NCBI RefSeq assembly: GCF_002245535.1
Contig: NZ_NKCN01000014.1
Location: 62,001 to 126,000 of the forward strand
DNA: 64,000 nucleotides
Reading direction: 5' to 3'
Origin: Mycobacterium lehmannii
Lineage (GTDB): Bacteria; Actinomycetota; Actinomycetes; Mycobacteriales; Mycobacteriaceae
The stretch's first letter is position 1; each line of letters begins with the position of its first letter. Both the position numbers and the translations under genes were made by a program. This document shows positions 10,613 to 19,078 of the stretch, one piece after another. A model generated the notes under the pieces. The model was not told the origin of the DNA and ran no database searches. It saw only the letters and a program-made list of their open reading frames with translations.

Positions 10613-11041
10613 ATGTACACCCAATGGATTGAAGACTGTGTCGTGCAACGTGTCTCTGTGCGCGACGGCTTGGTGTTGGACCTTGACGACTACAACGAGG
10701 TCGTGATCTCGCGCCCCTTGCTGCTCACCCTGCCTGCGGCCGGCCGCTTTCCTACCGAGGCGGTACTCATCAACCCCTTGCGGATCCCGGTGCATGAGCG
10801 CCCGCTGCTCAATCTGGCCGGCGCTGTGTGCACCCAGGCCTGGTCTGGTGACGACGGAGGTCTACATCTGGCCTTCTCCCGTGGGCACCGCATCGACGTC
10901 GATCCCGACGAGCAGGTCACCGCATGGGAGCTGTACGGAAAACGACATGGATACATGGCATGCCTACCTCAGGGGCGAGTCCGTGTGGTCCGGCACGACA
11001 TCCCCGACGACGACGACGCCAACATCGTGAACCGACGATAG
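10613..11041 (+). CDS. Small conserved actinobacterial protein (DUF6188-like)
   Basis: 142 aa, all-beta looking, cytoplasmic. It resembles the small actinobacterial family annotated DUF6188 (WIEDCVVQRVSV at the start, then GRFPTEAVLINP and a late AWELYGKRHG); the assignment is from memory. No function is known. AAGGAGAAGG gives a strong ribosome site. It has its own operator-promoter (block B) and lies directly upstream of the MmpL gene, suggesting it belongs to the same response. Confidence 0.6.
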   Translation: MYTQWIEDCVVQRVSVRDGLVLDLDDYNEVVISRPLLLTLPAAGRFPTEAVLINPLRIPVHERPLLNLAGAVCTQAWSGDDGGLHLAFSRGHRIDVDPDEQVTAWELYGKRHGYMACLPQGRVRVVRHDIPDDDDANIVNRR

Positions 11042-11079
11042 GCCCGCTCCAGCTGGCGCCGACCAACTGCGAACCACTT

Positions 11080-11117
11080 CGCTACATGCTGTAGCGTAGC
11101 GATACTGACAGTATCGT
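11080..11117 (+). promoter_or_regulatory. Promoter/operator block C (mmpL)
   Basis: Three overlapping signals. GTAGCGTAGCGATAC (11091-11105) matches the block B core at 13 of 15 bases. A perfect palindrome CGATACTGACAGTATCG (11100-11116) overlaps it. A further palindrome GCTACATGCTGTAGC spans 11081-11095. CGCTAC (11080-11085) and TATCGT (11112-11117) are 26 bases apart as in block B. Two regulators could bind here. Confidence 0.65.
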
Positions 11118-11134
11118 CGACCAGGGGAGGTTCG

Positions 11135-14100
11135 GTGACCGACCGCACGACAGGCTCCTCGACAGCACCTGCCGCCCCAACTCGCCGGCGTGACAGCCCT
11201 TCCGCCGATCCCGCACACAGCCGCGAGTACAGCGCCCGGCTGGCAGCGCTGGGCCGATTCACAGTGCGGCACAAAGCATTAACCATCGGGGTGTGGATCG
11301 GCGCCGCCATCATCCTGGCGCTGCTGTTCCCGCAGCTGGAGACGGTGGTGCGGCAGCAGTCGGTGGATCTGATACCGCGCGACGCCCCGTCCCTGCAGAC
11401 GGTGGAGCGGATGAGCACGGCCTTCGGCGAGCAAGGGTCGAAAACCGTGCTGATTGTGGCCATGGAAGATCCTGCCGGGCTGACCCCTGCGGCCCAGCAG
11501 CGCTACGACCGCCTTCTGGAGCGGCTGCGCGCTGACAGTGAGCACGTGTTGCTGGTGCAGGATCTGCTGGCCGATCCGGTCACGAAAACCCAAGCCGTCA
11601 GCGCCGACGGCAAATCGTGGTATCTGCCGGTCGGAGTGACCGGCACGCTGGGTGACCCCACGGCCGCCGAGTCAGTCAAGGCGGTGCGTGACATCACCGC
11701 CGAGGTGTTCAGCGACTCCACCACCACCGCGCACGTCACCGGACCGCCGGCGACGTTCAGCGACATGATCGCCTCCGCCGAGCACGATCTGCTGTTGATC
11801 TCGATCGCCACCGCCGGCATGATCGCCCTGATCCTGCTGATCGTCTACCGGTCGGTGTTCACCGCACTGTTGCCGCTGCTGGTCATCGGACTGAGCCTGG
11901 CCGTCGGGCGCGGCGTACTGTCCGCGCTCGGCGAGATGGGTATGCCGGTGTCCCAATTCACCGTCGCGTTCATGACCGCGATCCTGCTCGGCGCCGGCAC
12001 CGACTACACCGTGTTCCTGATCAGCCGCTACCACGAGCAGCGCCGCGCACAGGTGCCGGCGGATCAGGCCATCATCCACGCCACCGCCAGCATCGGCCGC
12101 GTAATCCTGGCCTCAGCAGCCACTGTCGCACTCGCCTTCCTGGCGATGGTGTTCGCCCGCTTGAGTGTGTTCGCCGCCCTGGGCCCGGCGTGCGCCATCG
12201 CCGTTCTCTTCGGTTTCCTGGCCACAGTCACCCTGCTGCCACCAGTGCTGGCGCTGGCAGCTAAACGTGGCATCGGTGAACCCAAATCCGATCGCACCCG
12301 TCGCTACTGGAACAGTGTCGCCGTGGCGGTGGTGCGCCGCCCGGTGCCGCTGCTGATCGTCAGCCTCGTCATCCTGCTCGCACTGTCCGCGGTAGCCGTG
12401 ACCATCAAAATCAGCTACGACGACCGCAAAGGCCAACCTGCCACCACCGCCAGCAACCAGGGCTATCAGCTGCTGGACCGCCACTTCCGAAAAGACGTCG
12501 TCATCACCGAATTCCTCGTCGTCGAGAGCCCCACCGACATGCGCACCGGCAAGGGACTGGCCGACCTCGACGAAATGGCGTCCCGCGTCTCCCAGGTTCC
12601 CGGTGTCACCAAAGTCTCCGGTGTCACCCGCCCCACCGGGGAACGCCTCGATCAAGCGCAACTGGCCTGGCAAAACGGTCAAATCGGAGACAAGATGGCC
12701 GGCGCAGTCGCCGACGGCAACGCCCGCCGAGACGACCTCACCAAACTCACCGACGGCGCCGATCAACTCGCCGGCGGACTGGCCCAACTCGACACCACCG
12801 TGCGCACCGCCCTAGCCCCCCTGGCGGGAATCCTCACTCAAGCCCAATCCGCCGGCACTCAGGTCAACCAGTTCCGACCACTGCTGCAACAACTGTCAGC
12901 GACCGCCCCTGCGGTCGATCAGGCCATCCAATCCGGCCCAGGACTACGCCCCCTGGCCGACCAGGCACAACACGCGATCACCACTTTGGAGCCGCTCGTG
13001 GGTGCCCTCAACACCTCGCCGTGGTGTGCCACCACACCCCAATGCGCCCAGATCCGCGACCAAGTACAGATCCTGATCACACTGCGCAACAGCGGATTCT
13101 TCAACCAGATCGCCGACCTCGGCGACCGCTATGACCCCGCCAGCAATGCCACCGTCGCCGGAACACTCACCACCGTCCAGAACGCCGTCACCTCACTCGA
13201 CAAGGCCTTCGGGGCCCTCGGAAACCCCGCTGACCTGGCCGGCAACCTGCGCCGCCTACAAGACGGGATCGGCCAACTCGCCTCCGGCGCCCAAGCGTTG
13301 GCCACCGGTGTGCGCACCCTGGCCGACAGCAACATCGACATGCTCTCCGGGATGAGCCAGATCGCCACCCAGCTACAAAACTCCGCACGCGCGGCCCAGG
13401 ACTCCGACTCATCAAGCGGTTTCTACCTGCCCGCCAACGCCTTCGAGAACCGCCAATTCACCGACGTCGCCAAGCAATTCCTCTCACCCGACGGCAAAAC
13501 AGCACGGTTCATGATCGAAACCAGCCACGACCCCTACAGCGTCGAAGCCATGGACCTCGCCAACCGCATCACCAACACCGCCAACACCGCACGGCCCAAC
13601 ACCTCGCTTTCTGACGCCACCGTCTCTGTCGCCGGCTTCCCAGCCGTCAATTCCGACATCCAACGGCTCCTGTGGGCAGACTTCGCCCAACTGGCCCTCG
13701 CCACCACCATCATTGTCGGCATCATCCTGGTGCTGCTGCTACGCGCACTACTGGCACCGATCTATCTTCTCGGCACCGTCCTGCTCAACTACCTCGCCTC
13801 GATCGGATTCGGCGTCCTGGTATTCCAATTGATCCTCGGCCACGAAATCGCCTGGCCCGTGCCTCTGTTGGCATTCATCATCCTCGTCGCCGTCGGCGCC
13901 GACTACAACATGCTGCTCGTTTCCCGGCTGCGCGAAGAATCCGGAAGTAACATCCGCGTCGGAGTCCTACGCACCGTCGCCAACACCGGCGCCGTCATCA
14001 CCTCCGCCGGCCTCATCTTCGCCGCCAGCATGTTCGGCCTCATGGTCGGCTCAGTGGCCATCATGATCCAAGCCGGCCTCATCATCGGATTCGGACTACT

Positions 14101-14203
14101 GCTCGACACCTTCCTCGTACGCACCCTCACCGTGCCCGCCATCGCCACACTCCTACGCGAAGCCAGCTGGTGGCCCACCAAACCAAACACCAGCACAACC
14201 TGA
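11135..14203 (+). CDS. MmpL/RND-family exporter
   Basis: 1022-aa inner-membrane transporter with two RND repeats. TM1 is near residues 50-67; TM2-TM6 fall at about 210-380 with GAGTDYTVFLISRYHE; TM7 is near 400-420; a large periplasmic/helical domain covers about 430-830 with repeated LADGA/QLASGAQAL segments; TM8-TM12 fall at about 845-1010 with GADYNMLLVSRLREE. The Asp-Tyr pairs in both repeats are the proton-relay residues of MmpL proteins, so it is probably driven by proton motive force. MmpL proteins export lipids or expel drugs. GTG has GGGGAGG upstream. Block C controls it. No MmpS partner is nearby. The substrate is unknown. Confidence 0.92.
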   Translation: MTDRTTGSSTAPAAPTRRRDSPSADPAHSREYSARLAALGRFTVRHKALTIGVWIGAAIILALLFPQLETVVRQQSVDLIPRDAPSLQTVERMSTAFGEQGSKTVLIVAMEDPAGLTPAAQQRYDRLLERLRADSEHVLLVQDLLADPVTKTQAVSADGKSWYLPVGVTGTLGDPTAAESVKAVRDITAEVFSDSTTTAHVTGPPATFSDMIASAEHDLLLISIATAGMIALILLIVYRSVFTALLPLLVIGLSLAVGRGVLSALGEMGMPVSQFTVAFMTAILLGAGTDYTVFLISRYHEQRRAQVPADQAIIHATASIGRVILASAATVALAFLAMVFARLSVFAALGPACAIAVLFGFLATVTLLPPVLALAAKRGIGEPKSDRTRRYWNSVAVAVVRRPVPLLIVSLVILLALSAVAVTIKISYDDRKGQPATTASNQGYQLLDRHFRKDVVITEFLVVESPTDMRTGKGLADLDEMASRVSQVPGVTKVSGVTRPTGERLDQAQLAWQNGQIGDKMAGAVADGNARRDDLTKLTDGADQLAGGLAQLDTTVRTALAPLAGILTQAQSAGTQVNQFRPLLQQLSATAPAVDQAIQSGPGLRPLADQAQHAITTLEPLVGALNTSPWCATTPQCAQIRDQVQILITLRNSGFFNQIADLGDRYDPASNATVAGTLTTVQNAVTSLDKAFGALGNPADLAGNLRRLQDGIGQLASGAQALATGVRTLADSNIDMLSGMSQIATQLQNSARAAQDSDSSSGFYLPANAFENRQFTDVAKQFLSPDGKTARFMIETSHDPYSVEAMDLANRITNTANTARPNTSLSDATVSVAGFPAVNSDIQRLLWADFAQLALATTIIVGIILVLLLRALLAPIYLLGTVLLNYLASIGFGVLVFQLILGHEIAWPVPLLAFIILVAVGADYNMLLVSRLREESGSNIRVGVLRTVANTGAVITSAGLIFAASMFGLMVGSVAIMIQAGLIIGFGLLLDTFLVRTLTVPAIATLLREASWWPTKPNTSTT

Positions 14204-14908
14204 ACACCGCTTCGCGCCGTCGCCCATACGCGGGAAGTCAACAGGCATACGAATCAAAAAGGTGGCGACCGGCTGCCAACCAAACCCGTCAGCGTGGAAT
14301 TCGCCCCGCCCGAATATGACCCCTACGCCAGTACAGCAGGCCGCTTATCGACGGACGATATTGCGTCCACACCCAATCGGGCACTGCGCAAGACACTGTT
14401 CTGCGAGGATTGCGAGGGCAATCAGCGGCATCGGTCCTTGCATTTAGAAGGTGCTCGTGGCCGGCGTCGTTGTAAGGGCGGTGCCGCGGAGTTCGTTATC
14501 GCAAGGGTCGCCCGCAGACATGAGCGGTGCAGCGATGCGATGGGTGGCGTCTGAGTCCTGGAAATTCGGGATTGACGGAAATGTTGACGAAACCGTCCGC
14601 CAGCAGCTGCTGTTTAACCGATACGCGGCGATGACCGCACAGCCGGGCGACTGAGTCCGAGTCGGACACCGAGGTTGACCACTGATACATCGGCACCTGG
14701 AAACTTGGCTCTGTTCACAGACGCAGATATCCACTGCCGAGGCAGCGTCGCTCCGGCGACAGCGATGTCAGTGCGGAGCTGTCGGCCATCAGTGAGACGA
14801 TCACGATTGCGCCAGACATGCGCCAGGGTTTGGACCCCGCGGCGATACCCCGCCGGAGGCTGAACTCCGCCTATAGGCTTAGGCGCTCGACTGAGGTAGG
14901 GGGACACC
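14204..14908. other. Gap without a confident gene
   Basis: About 700 bases. The best candidate is a plus-strand frame at 14294-14554 (86 aa) with a CEDC motif and a later Cys, but it lacks a ribosome site and ends abruptly. A TATAGG/TAGGCT box at 14872-14879 could be the -10 of the following gene. Otherwise nothing is recognised. Confidence 0.4.
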
Positions 14909-16951
14909 ATGGCACTGACCACCTCGCTGGCGGGTCGAGTCCGGAACACAAGCCTGCCCAAGAGTCACGCCCTGCTACCGCTCCTTGAGGCGATAGTGAA
15001 CAGCATCCAGTCGATCGACGCACGGCCCAAAGACCCAAACCGTCCAGGGCGGGTCGACGTGAAGGTGCACCGCGACGCCCAGGCGGAGTTTGACTTCGGC
15101 GCCGCGGGTCCCGGTCGTGCTCCCATGAAGCCGATCGTCGGATTCACCGTGAAGGACGACGGCGTGGGATTCACGTCGGCGAACCTCTCCTCGTTCGAGA
15201 CCCTGGACAGCGACTATAAGTCAGACCTCGGCTGCCGTGGCGTGGGACGGCTCCTCTGGCTCAAAGCATTCGACAGGGTATCGGTGCGCAGCACGTACGA
15301 GGACGAAACCGGCACACTCCGGGGTCGCCAGTTCAGGTTCTCGATCGACCGCGAGGTTGAGGACGACGGCGATACGGACGGGTTCACACAGCCCGGAGCT
15401 GAAGTGCACCTCGATGGGTTCAAGAAGACGTTTCAGCAGTACGCGCCGAAGGGTGTCGATGCCATTGCGCGTGAGGTGCTCGAACACTGCATCTGGTACT
15501 TCCTCCGGCCCGGAGGCGCGCCCGTGGTGGTGGTCGCGGACGACGACGAGGCGGTGTCCCTGGCCGACCTGATGGACGAGTTCGTGGACTCAAAGATGTC
15601 GTCGTCAACAATCGAGGTCGAGGGGCAACGGTTCGACATGCTGAACCTGCGCCTCAAGCCTTCCGCGCGCACCTCCGTCCCTCGCCTCCACTGGTGCGCG
15701 GCGAGCCGTGTCGTCATCGAAGAGAACTTGAACGGGAAGGTCCCAGGGCTTCATGGCAGGCTCAAGGACGGGGAGTCCGGTGAGTTCGTCTACGCGTGTT
15801 ACCTGACGTCGGGCTACCTCGACGAACGCGTTCGGTCCGACCGGACGGCGTTCGATATCGCCGACCGTATTGAGGGCGACCAGCTCGGCGACGACCTCGC
15901 GCTGGACGACATCCGGGCTGCCGTGCTCCAGGAAATCGGGAACATGCTGAAGGAGCCGCTTGATTCAGCCCGCACACAAGGCAAGCAGCGGGTCCACGAC
16001 TTCGTGAGCACACGCGCCCCGCGGTACCGGCCGGTGCTGGCCAGGATCGAGGAGCGCGGCATTACGGTCGACCCCTCGGTGAAGGATCAGGACCTCGAGC
16101 TCCAGCTCCATGGGCATCTACAGAAGATCGAGGCGGAAGCGTTCGTGCAGGGCCAGCAGATCTCCGCAGAGGCCGATTCCGAGCCGGCGGAGGATTACGC
16201 GGAACGTCTTGCTGCGTACCTCAGCACCGTCAGCGAGATCAATCAATCTGACCTGGCCGCATACGTGTCACGCCGCCGGACGGTACTGGATCTACTCGCG
16301 CGTCTGATCCGGGCGGACACGGACGGGAAATACAGCCGCGAAGACGCAATCCATTCACTGATCATCCCGATGCGAACGGAGTCCAACGACATCGCCACCG
16401 ACGCGTCCAACCTGTGGATCATCGACGAGCGACTTGCCTTCCACGACTACCTCGCCTCTGATAAGACGCTCAAGAGCATGCCGATCACTGGGGACGAGTC
16501 CACCAAAGAGCCCGACATCCTCGCGACGCGGCTCGTCGACTCACCTGTACTCGCAGCTGAAGGAGAGAGACTGCCCCTGCCGTCGATCGTTGTGGTCGAG
16601 ATCAAGCGCCCCATGCGCAAGGACGCCACCGAGGACAAGAACCCGATACAGCAGTGCCTCGACTACGTGAAGAGGGTTCGCGCCGGTGGTGTACTAACGG
16701 CGACCGGGAGGCCGATCCCGCCGACTCAGGACCCGCCGGCGTTCTGCTACATCGTCGCGGACCTGACGGACAAGATGATCGAGCGGTGCGAGGTCTCCAA
16801 CCTGCGGCCGACCCATGACGGCCTCGGATACTTCGGCTTCAACGACAACGCCAAGGCCTACATCGAAGTCATGAGCTTCGACGGGCTGGTCAATGCGGCG
16901 ACCGAGCGGAACCGCGCCTTCTTCGACAAGCTGGGCCTACCCTCGAGTTGA
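14909..16951 (+). CDS. GHKL ATPase fused to a PD-(D/E)xK nuclease-like domain
   Basis: 680 aa. The N-terminus is a GHKL (Hsp90/MutL/MORC-type) ATPase: E27 and N31 in LLEAIVNSIQS, D84-x-G-x-G in KDDGVGF, and the lid glycines G108-CRGVG113. The middle (about 200-520) is helical and unassigned. The C-terminus has D536 in KEPDILA and E564-x-K566 in VVVEIKRP, the spacing and hydrophobic strand expected of a PD-(D/E)xK nuclease core. GHKL-nuclease proteins are known from restriction-type systems (prokaryotic MORC/MutL relatives). A defence role in this island is inferred. AGGTAGGGGG precedes the ATG. It appears to be a single-gene transcript. Confidence 0.72.
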   Translation: MALTTSLAGRVRNTSLPKSHALLPLLEAIVNSIQSIDARPKDPNRPGRVDVKVHRDAQAEFDFGAAGPGRAPMKPIVGFTVKDDGVGFTSANLSSFETLDSDYKSDLGCRGVGRLLWLKAFDRVSVRSTYEDETGTLRGRQFRFSIDREVEDDGDTDGFTQPGAEVHLDGFKKTFQQYAPKGVDAIAREVLEHCIWYFLRPGGAPVVVVADDDEAVSLADLMDEFVDSKMSSSTIEVEGQRFDMLNLRLKPSARTSVPRLHWCAASRVVIEENLNGKVPGLHGRLKDGESGEFVYACYLTSGYLDERVRSDRTAFDIADRIEGDQLGDDLALDDIRAAVLQEIGNMLKEPLDSARTQGKQRVHDFVSTRAPRYRPVLARIEERGITVDPSVKDQDLELQLHGHLQKIEAEAFVQGQQISAEADSEPAEDYAERLAAYLSTVSEINQSDLAAYVSRRRTVLDLLARLIRADTDGKYSREDAIHSLIIPMRTESNDIATDASNLWIIDERLAFHDYLASDKTLKSMPITGDESTKEPDILATRLVDSPVLAAEGERLPLPSIVVVEIKRPMRKDATEDKNPIQQCLDYVKRVRAGGVLTATGRPIPPTQDPPAFCYIVADLTDKMIERCEVSNLRPTHDGLGYFGFNDNAKAYIEVMSFDGLVNAATERNRAFFDKLGLPSS

Positions 16952-17235
16952 CGACCCTGTAGCCCACGGTCGGGCGGCACCAGCTCTCACAGGCCATCTC
17001 CAACGATCCGTCAAACAGACGGATTCGGATGTGTCGTCGGACTCCAAGGACGGCGACACACCATCGCGTCGGTTAACTGGCCGCCGCGAACTTCTCTTGG
17101 CGGGCGTTCAGTTGGCGTCGAGTGCGGCATGGGCGCGTTGAAAAGACGGCTCGGGGGATTAGGTGGGCACTCACGCGAACTCGATCGAACCGCAACTAAA
17201 CATCACCGCGGCATCGAAATCATTGATCCGGCCAA

Positions 17236-17535
17236 TCATTGCTCGGGGTACCGGGACGCGAGCTCCTCAGCCCACTTCCAGGCGTAGCTCTTGTTCTTGC
17301 GGAAGCGAACCTTGTTGGCTACCTTTGGTATCCGCGAGATCAACTCCGAGGCTTCAAGATCCCTGATCGGGTCTTGAATGCTGCTCAGATACTCAAATCC
17401 CAGTTCGTCAGCGAGCTCGGAGAGGGCGAATTCTTTCCCGCCGCGGGCAATTCCCACCATCACCGACAGACGATGGGCCTGGCCGAACAACACGCGCGAC
17501 AACTGCCGCAATTCGTTGCTTTCAGCCAGTGACAC
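17236..17535 (-). CDS. Small winged-helix DNA-binding protein
   Basis: 99 aa. The pattern LRQLSRVLFGQAHRLSVMVGIA, FALSELADELGF, SSIQDPIRDLEASELI and a basic hairpin (KVRFRKNKSYAW) is a compact winged helix of the ArsR/MarR-like type. A TACGAT box (17542-17547 on this strand) lies 6 bases before GTG 17535, and there is no ribosome site, so a leaderless transcript fits; the longer open frame upstream would cross the operator. It probably represses both divergent promoters through the repeat array beside it. Confidence 0.7.
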   Translation of the reverse strand: MSLAESNELRQLSRVLFGQAHRLSVMVGIARGGKEFALSELADELGFEYLSSIQDPIRDLEASELISRIPKVANKVRFRKNKSYAWKWAEELASRYPEQ

Positions 17536-17597
17536 GGTTAGATCGTAACTGCAGCAATAACTACGCGTGACGCGTAACGCGTAGTAACTTTGAGCGC
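17536..17597. promoter_or_regulatory. Divergent leaderless promoters with ACGCGT triple-repeat operator
   Basis: ACGCGT occurs at 17563, 17570 and 17577, an exact 7-base period. The array lies in a larger palindrome: ACTACGCGT (17560-17568) mirrored by ACGCGTAGT (17577-17585). The minus-strand gene has TACGAT 6 bases before its GTG. The plus-strand gene has TAACTT (17585-17590) 7 bases before its ATG. The operator therefore abuts the plus-strand -10 box. Confidence 0.7.
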
Positions 17598-18065
17598 ATG
17601 GACCAGCCGCTTCTGACCCCGAATGCGGTCGTACTGGTTGCGGTCGACGCCCTGCGGCGACACGCCGAACAGGTCGGCGCTGAATTACGCCGAGATTCAT
17701 GGATTCGTCAAGCACTCATCGAGGAAGTGCTGCAGGCGCTTCCCTCCGGCCTTGCTCAACGGGCGTTACGCCGGTTAAAGCCTGACAGTCGCGGGGTAAC
17801 CGAATCAGCCGCCGATGCCGTCTTCGACGACTTGACGCTGAACGGCTGGCTCGTCCCGAGAGGCGTGAGCCCTCAAGCAACGTGGGAAATCGACAGGAGC
17901 CGGCGGGATGAAATCGATGGATTGTCGGCGGCGCTCACCGAGTCAGAGCGGCGAGCAGTGGAGCGAGCAGCTCAGCGGACGATGGCCCTATCTGTCGCCT
18001 GGTCGAACAAGCTACGGGCACGGGATGAATCAAGAGCTTCGACATCGAGGTCGGCCAAGCCATAG
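17598..18065 (+). CDS. Unknown protein divergent from the winged-helix regulator
   Basis: 155 aa, largely helical (ALRRHAEQVGAELRRD, SERRAVERAAQRTMALSVAW), no membrane segment, not recognised. The ATG is placed by the leaderless -10 box upstream. Its last about 95 bases overlap the 3' end of the kinase gene on the opposite strand, so the two are convergent and their expression may interfere. Paired with the regulator and kinase operon it looks like part of one accessory module; a target or toxin role is speculation. Confidence 0.55.
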   Translation: MDQPLLTPNAVVLVAVDALRRHAEQVGAELRRDSWIRQALIEEVLQALPSGLAQRALRRLKPDSRGVTESAADAVFDDLTLNGWLVPRGVSPQATWEIDRSRRDEIDGLSAALTESERRAVERAAQRTMALSVAWSNKLRARDESRASTSRSAKP

Positions 18066-19078
18066 CGGCGCCATCCATTGCCGCTGTTGATCTGCGTCGA
18101 TAGACGGAATCCGCCCTTGCGTCGCTGAACGGCCTCAACGCGGACGCGGCGGCCGCGGTGGTGGCGGAACGGCGCTTCCCATCGAAGCGTGTCGGTCTCC
18201 GCCCAGTCGATGACACGGGCTCTAGACAGGGCATTGTCCATCTCGCTTGCAGTCTGAAAGCGTTGGCCGGGAACAGAATGCAAGGACTTGTTCAGGATTC
18301 GACGCAGTGATCGCGATGCCCAGATGGGGTGGCTACGCTCGGCCATCGACAGCGGAGAGACGCCTCGCAGCAGACGACGCACGACGTCAGACTTAGGGTA
18401 CGCGTCATAGTCGAATCCGCCTTTGAGCAGCTCGAGCAGCACGAGCCCCATCGGATACAAGTCGCTTGCCCGGGTAAGAATGCCTGTTCCGACCAGTTCG
18501 GGCGGGCTGTACAGGGTGGGGATGTCCAGTGCCGGGGTGCGCCCGTCCTCGCCGATGCGGCCTGCGCAACCCAAGTCTCCTACCCTGGCGAGGAATTCGT
18601 CCTCGGTCAACAGGATGTTGGGGCTCTTTATGTCGCGGTGCAGGATGCCATGCACCTCGTGGAGGTGTCCCAACCCGCGCAATGCGGCTTGCACGATGCG
18701 TACTGTTTCCGTAGGGCCGAATCGCTCGCCGCGGATGAACGCGTCGGTCAGGCTGCCCCGTTTGTAGTACGGGGTGACGATCTCGATCACCCGCATCGGT
18801 TGCGGAAAGCCGTCTACAACCGGCGCAGCGAGGATCGGCACCACGTGGTCGTGCCGAATCTGTCGCAGGATTGCTGGCTCCGGCAGCACGTCATCGAGAT
18901 TTGAGAGGTCGACCCGCTTTCCGACCTGCTCGCACTGCAGATTCTCATCCCACCAGACGCGCACCGGGTTGGAGCCTTCGGGCAGCGTCTGCAGGCACTC
19001 GAAGGCCAAACGGAGTGGACGGGAACGCTCGAGGCTCGGGATGTTGGGTTCACTCGGCATCTGAGCAGGCGCCGTCAC
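17972..19078 (-). CDS. Serine/threonine protein kinase (soluble)
   Basis: 368 aa. Recognisable kinase core: likely ATP-lysine K54, helix-C Glu67, catalytic HRD (H147-R-D149) with KSPN (N154), DLG at 168-170 in place of DFG, and a P+1-type SPPE. The glycine-rich loop is not conserved. Residues about 290-368 form an extra unassigned C-terminal domain; there is no transmembrane segment, unlike the mycobacterial Pkn receptors. GTG overlaps the stop of the preceding gene (GTGA). Stand-alone kinases in islands are often defence or abortive-infection effectors, but the target is unknown. Confidence 0.8.
   Translation of the reverse strand: MTAPAQMPSEPNIPSLERSRPLRLAFECLQTLPEGSNPVRVWWDENLQCEQVGKRVDLSNLDDVLPEPAILRQIRHDHVVPILAAPVVDGFPQPMRVIEIVTPYYKRGSLTDAFIRGERFGPTETVRIVQAALRGLGHLHEVHGILHRDIKSPNILLTEDEFLARVGDLGCAGRIGEDGRTPALDIPTLYSPPELVGTGILTRASDLYPMGLVLLELLKGGFDYDAYPKSDVVRRLLRGVSPLSMAERSHPIWASRSLRRILNKSLHSVPGQRFQTASEMDNALSRARVIDWAETDTLRWEAPFRHHRGRRVRVEAVQRRKGGFRLSTQINSGNGWRRYGLADLDVEALDSSRARSLFDQATDRAIVR

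Noticed and set aside
14294..14554. 86-aa frame with CEDC motif
   Set aside because: Lacks a ribosome site and plausible end; kept only as a note in the gap entry.
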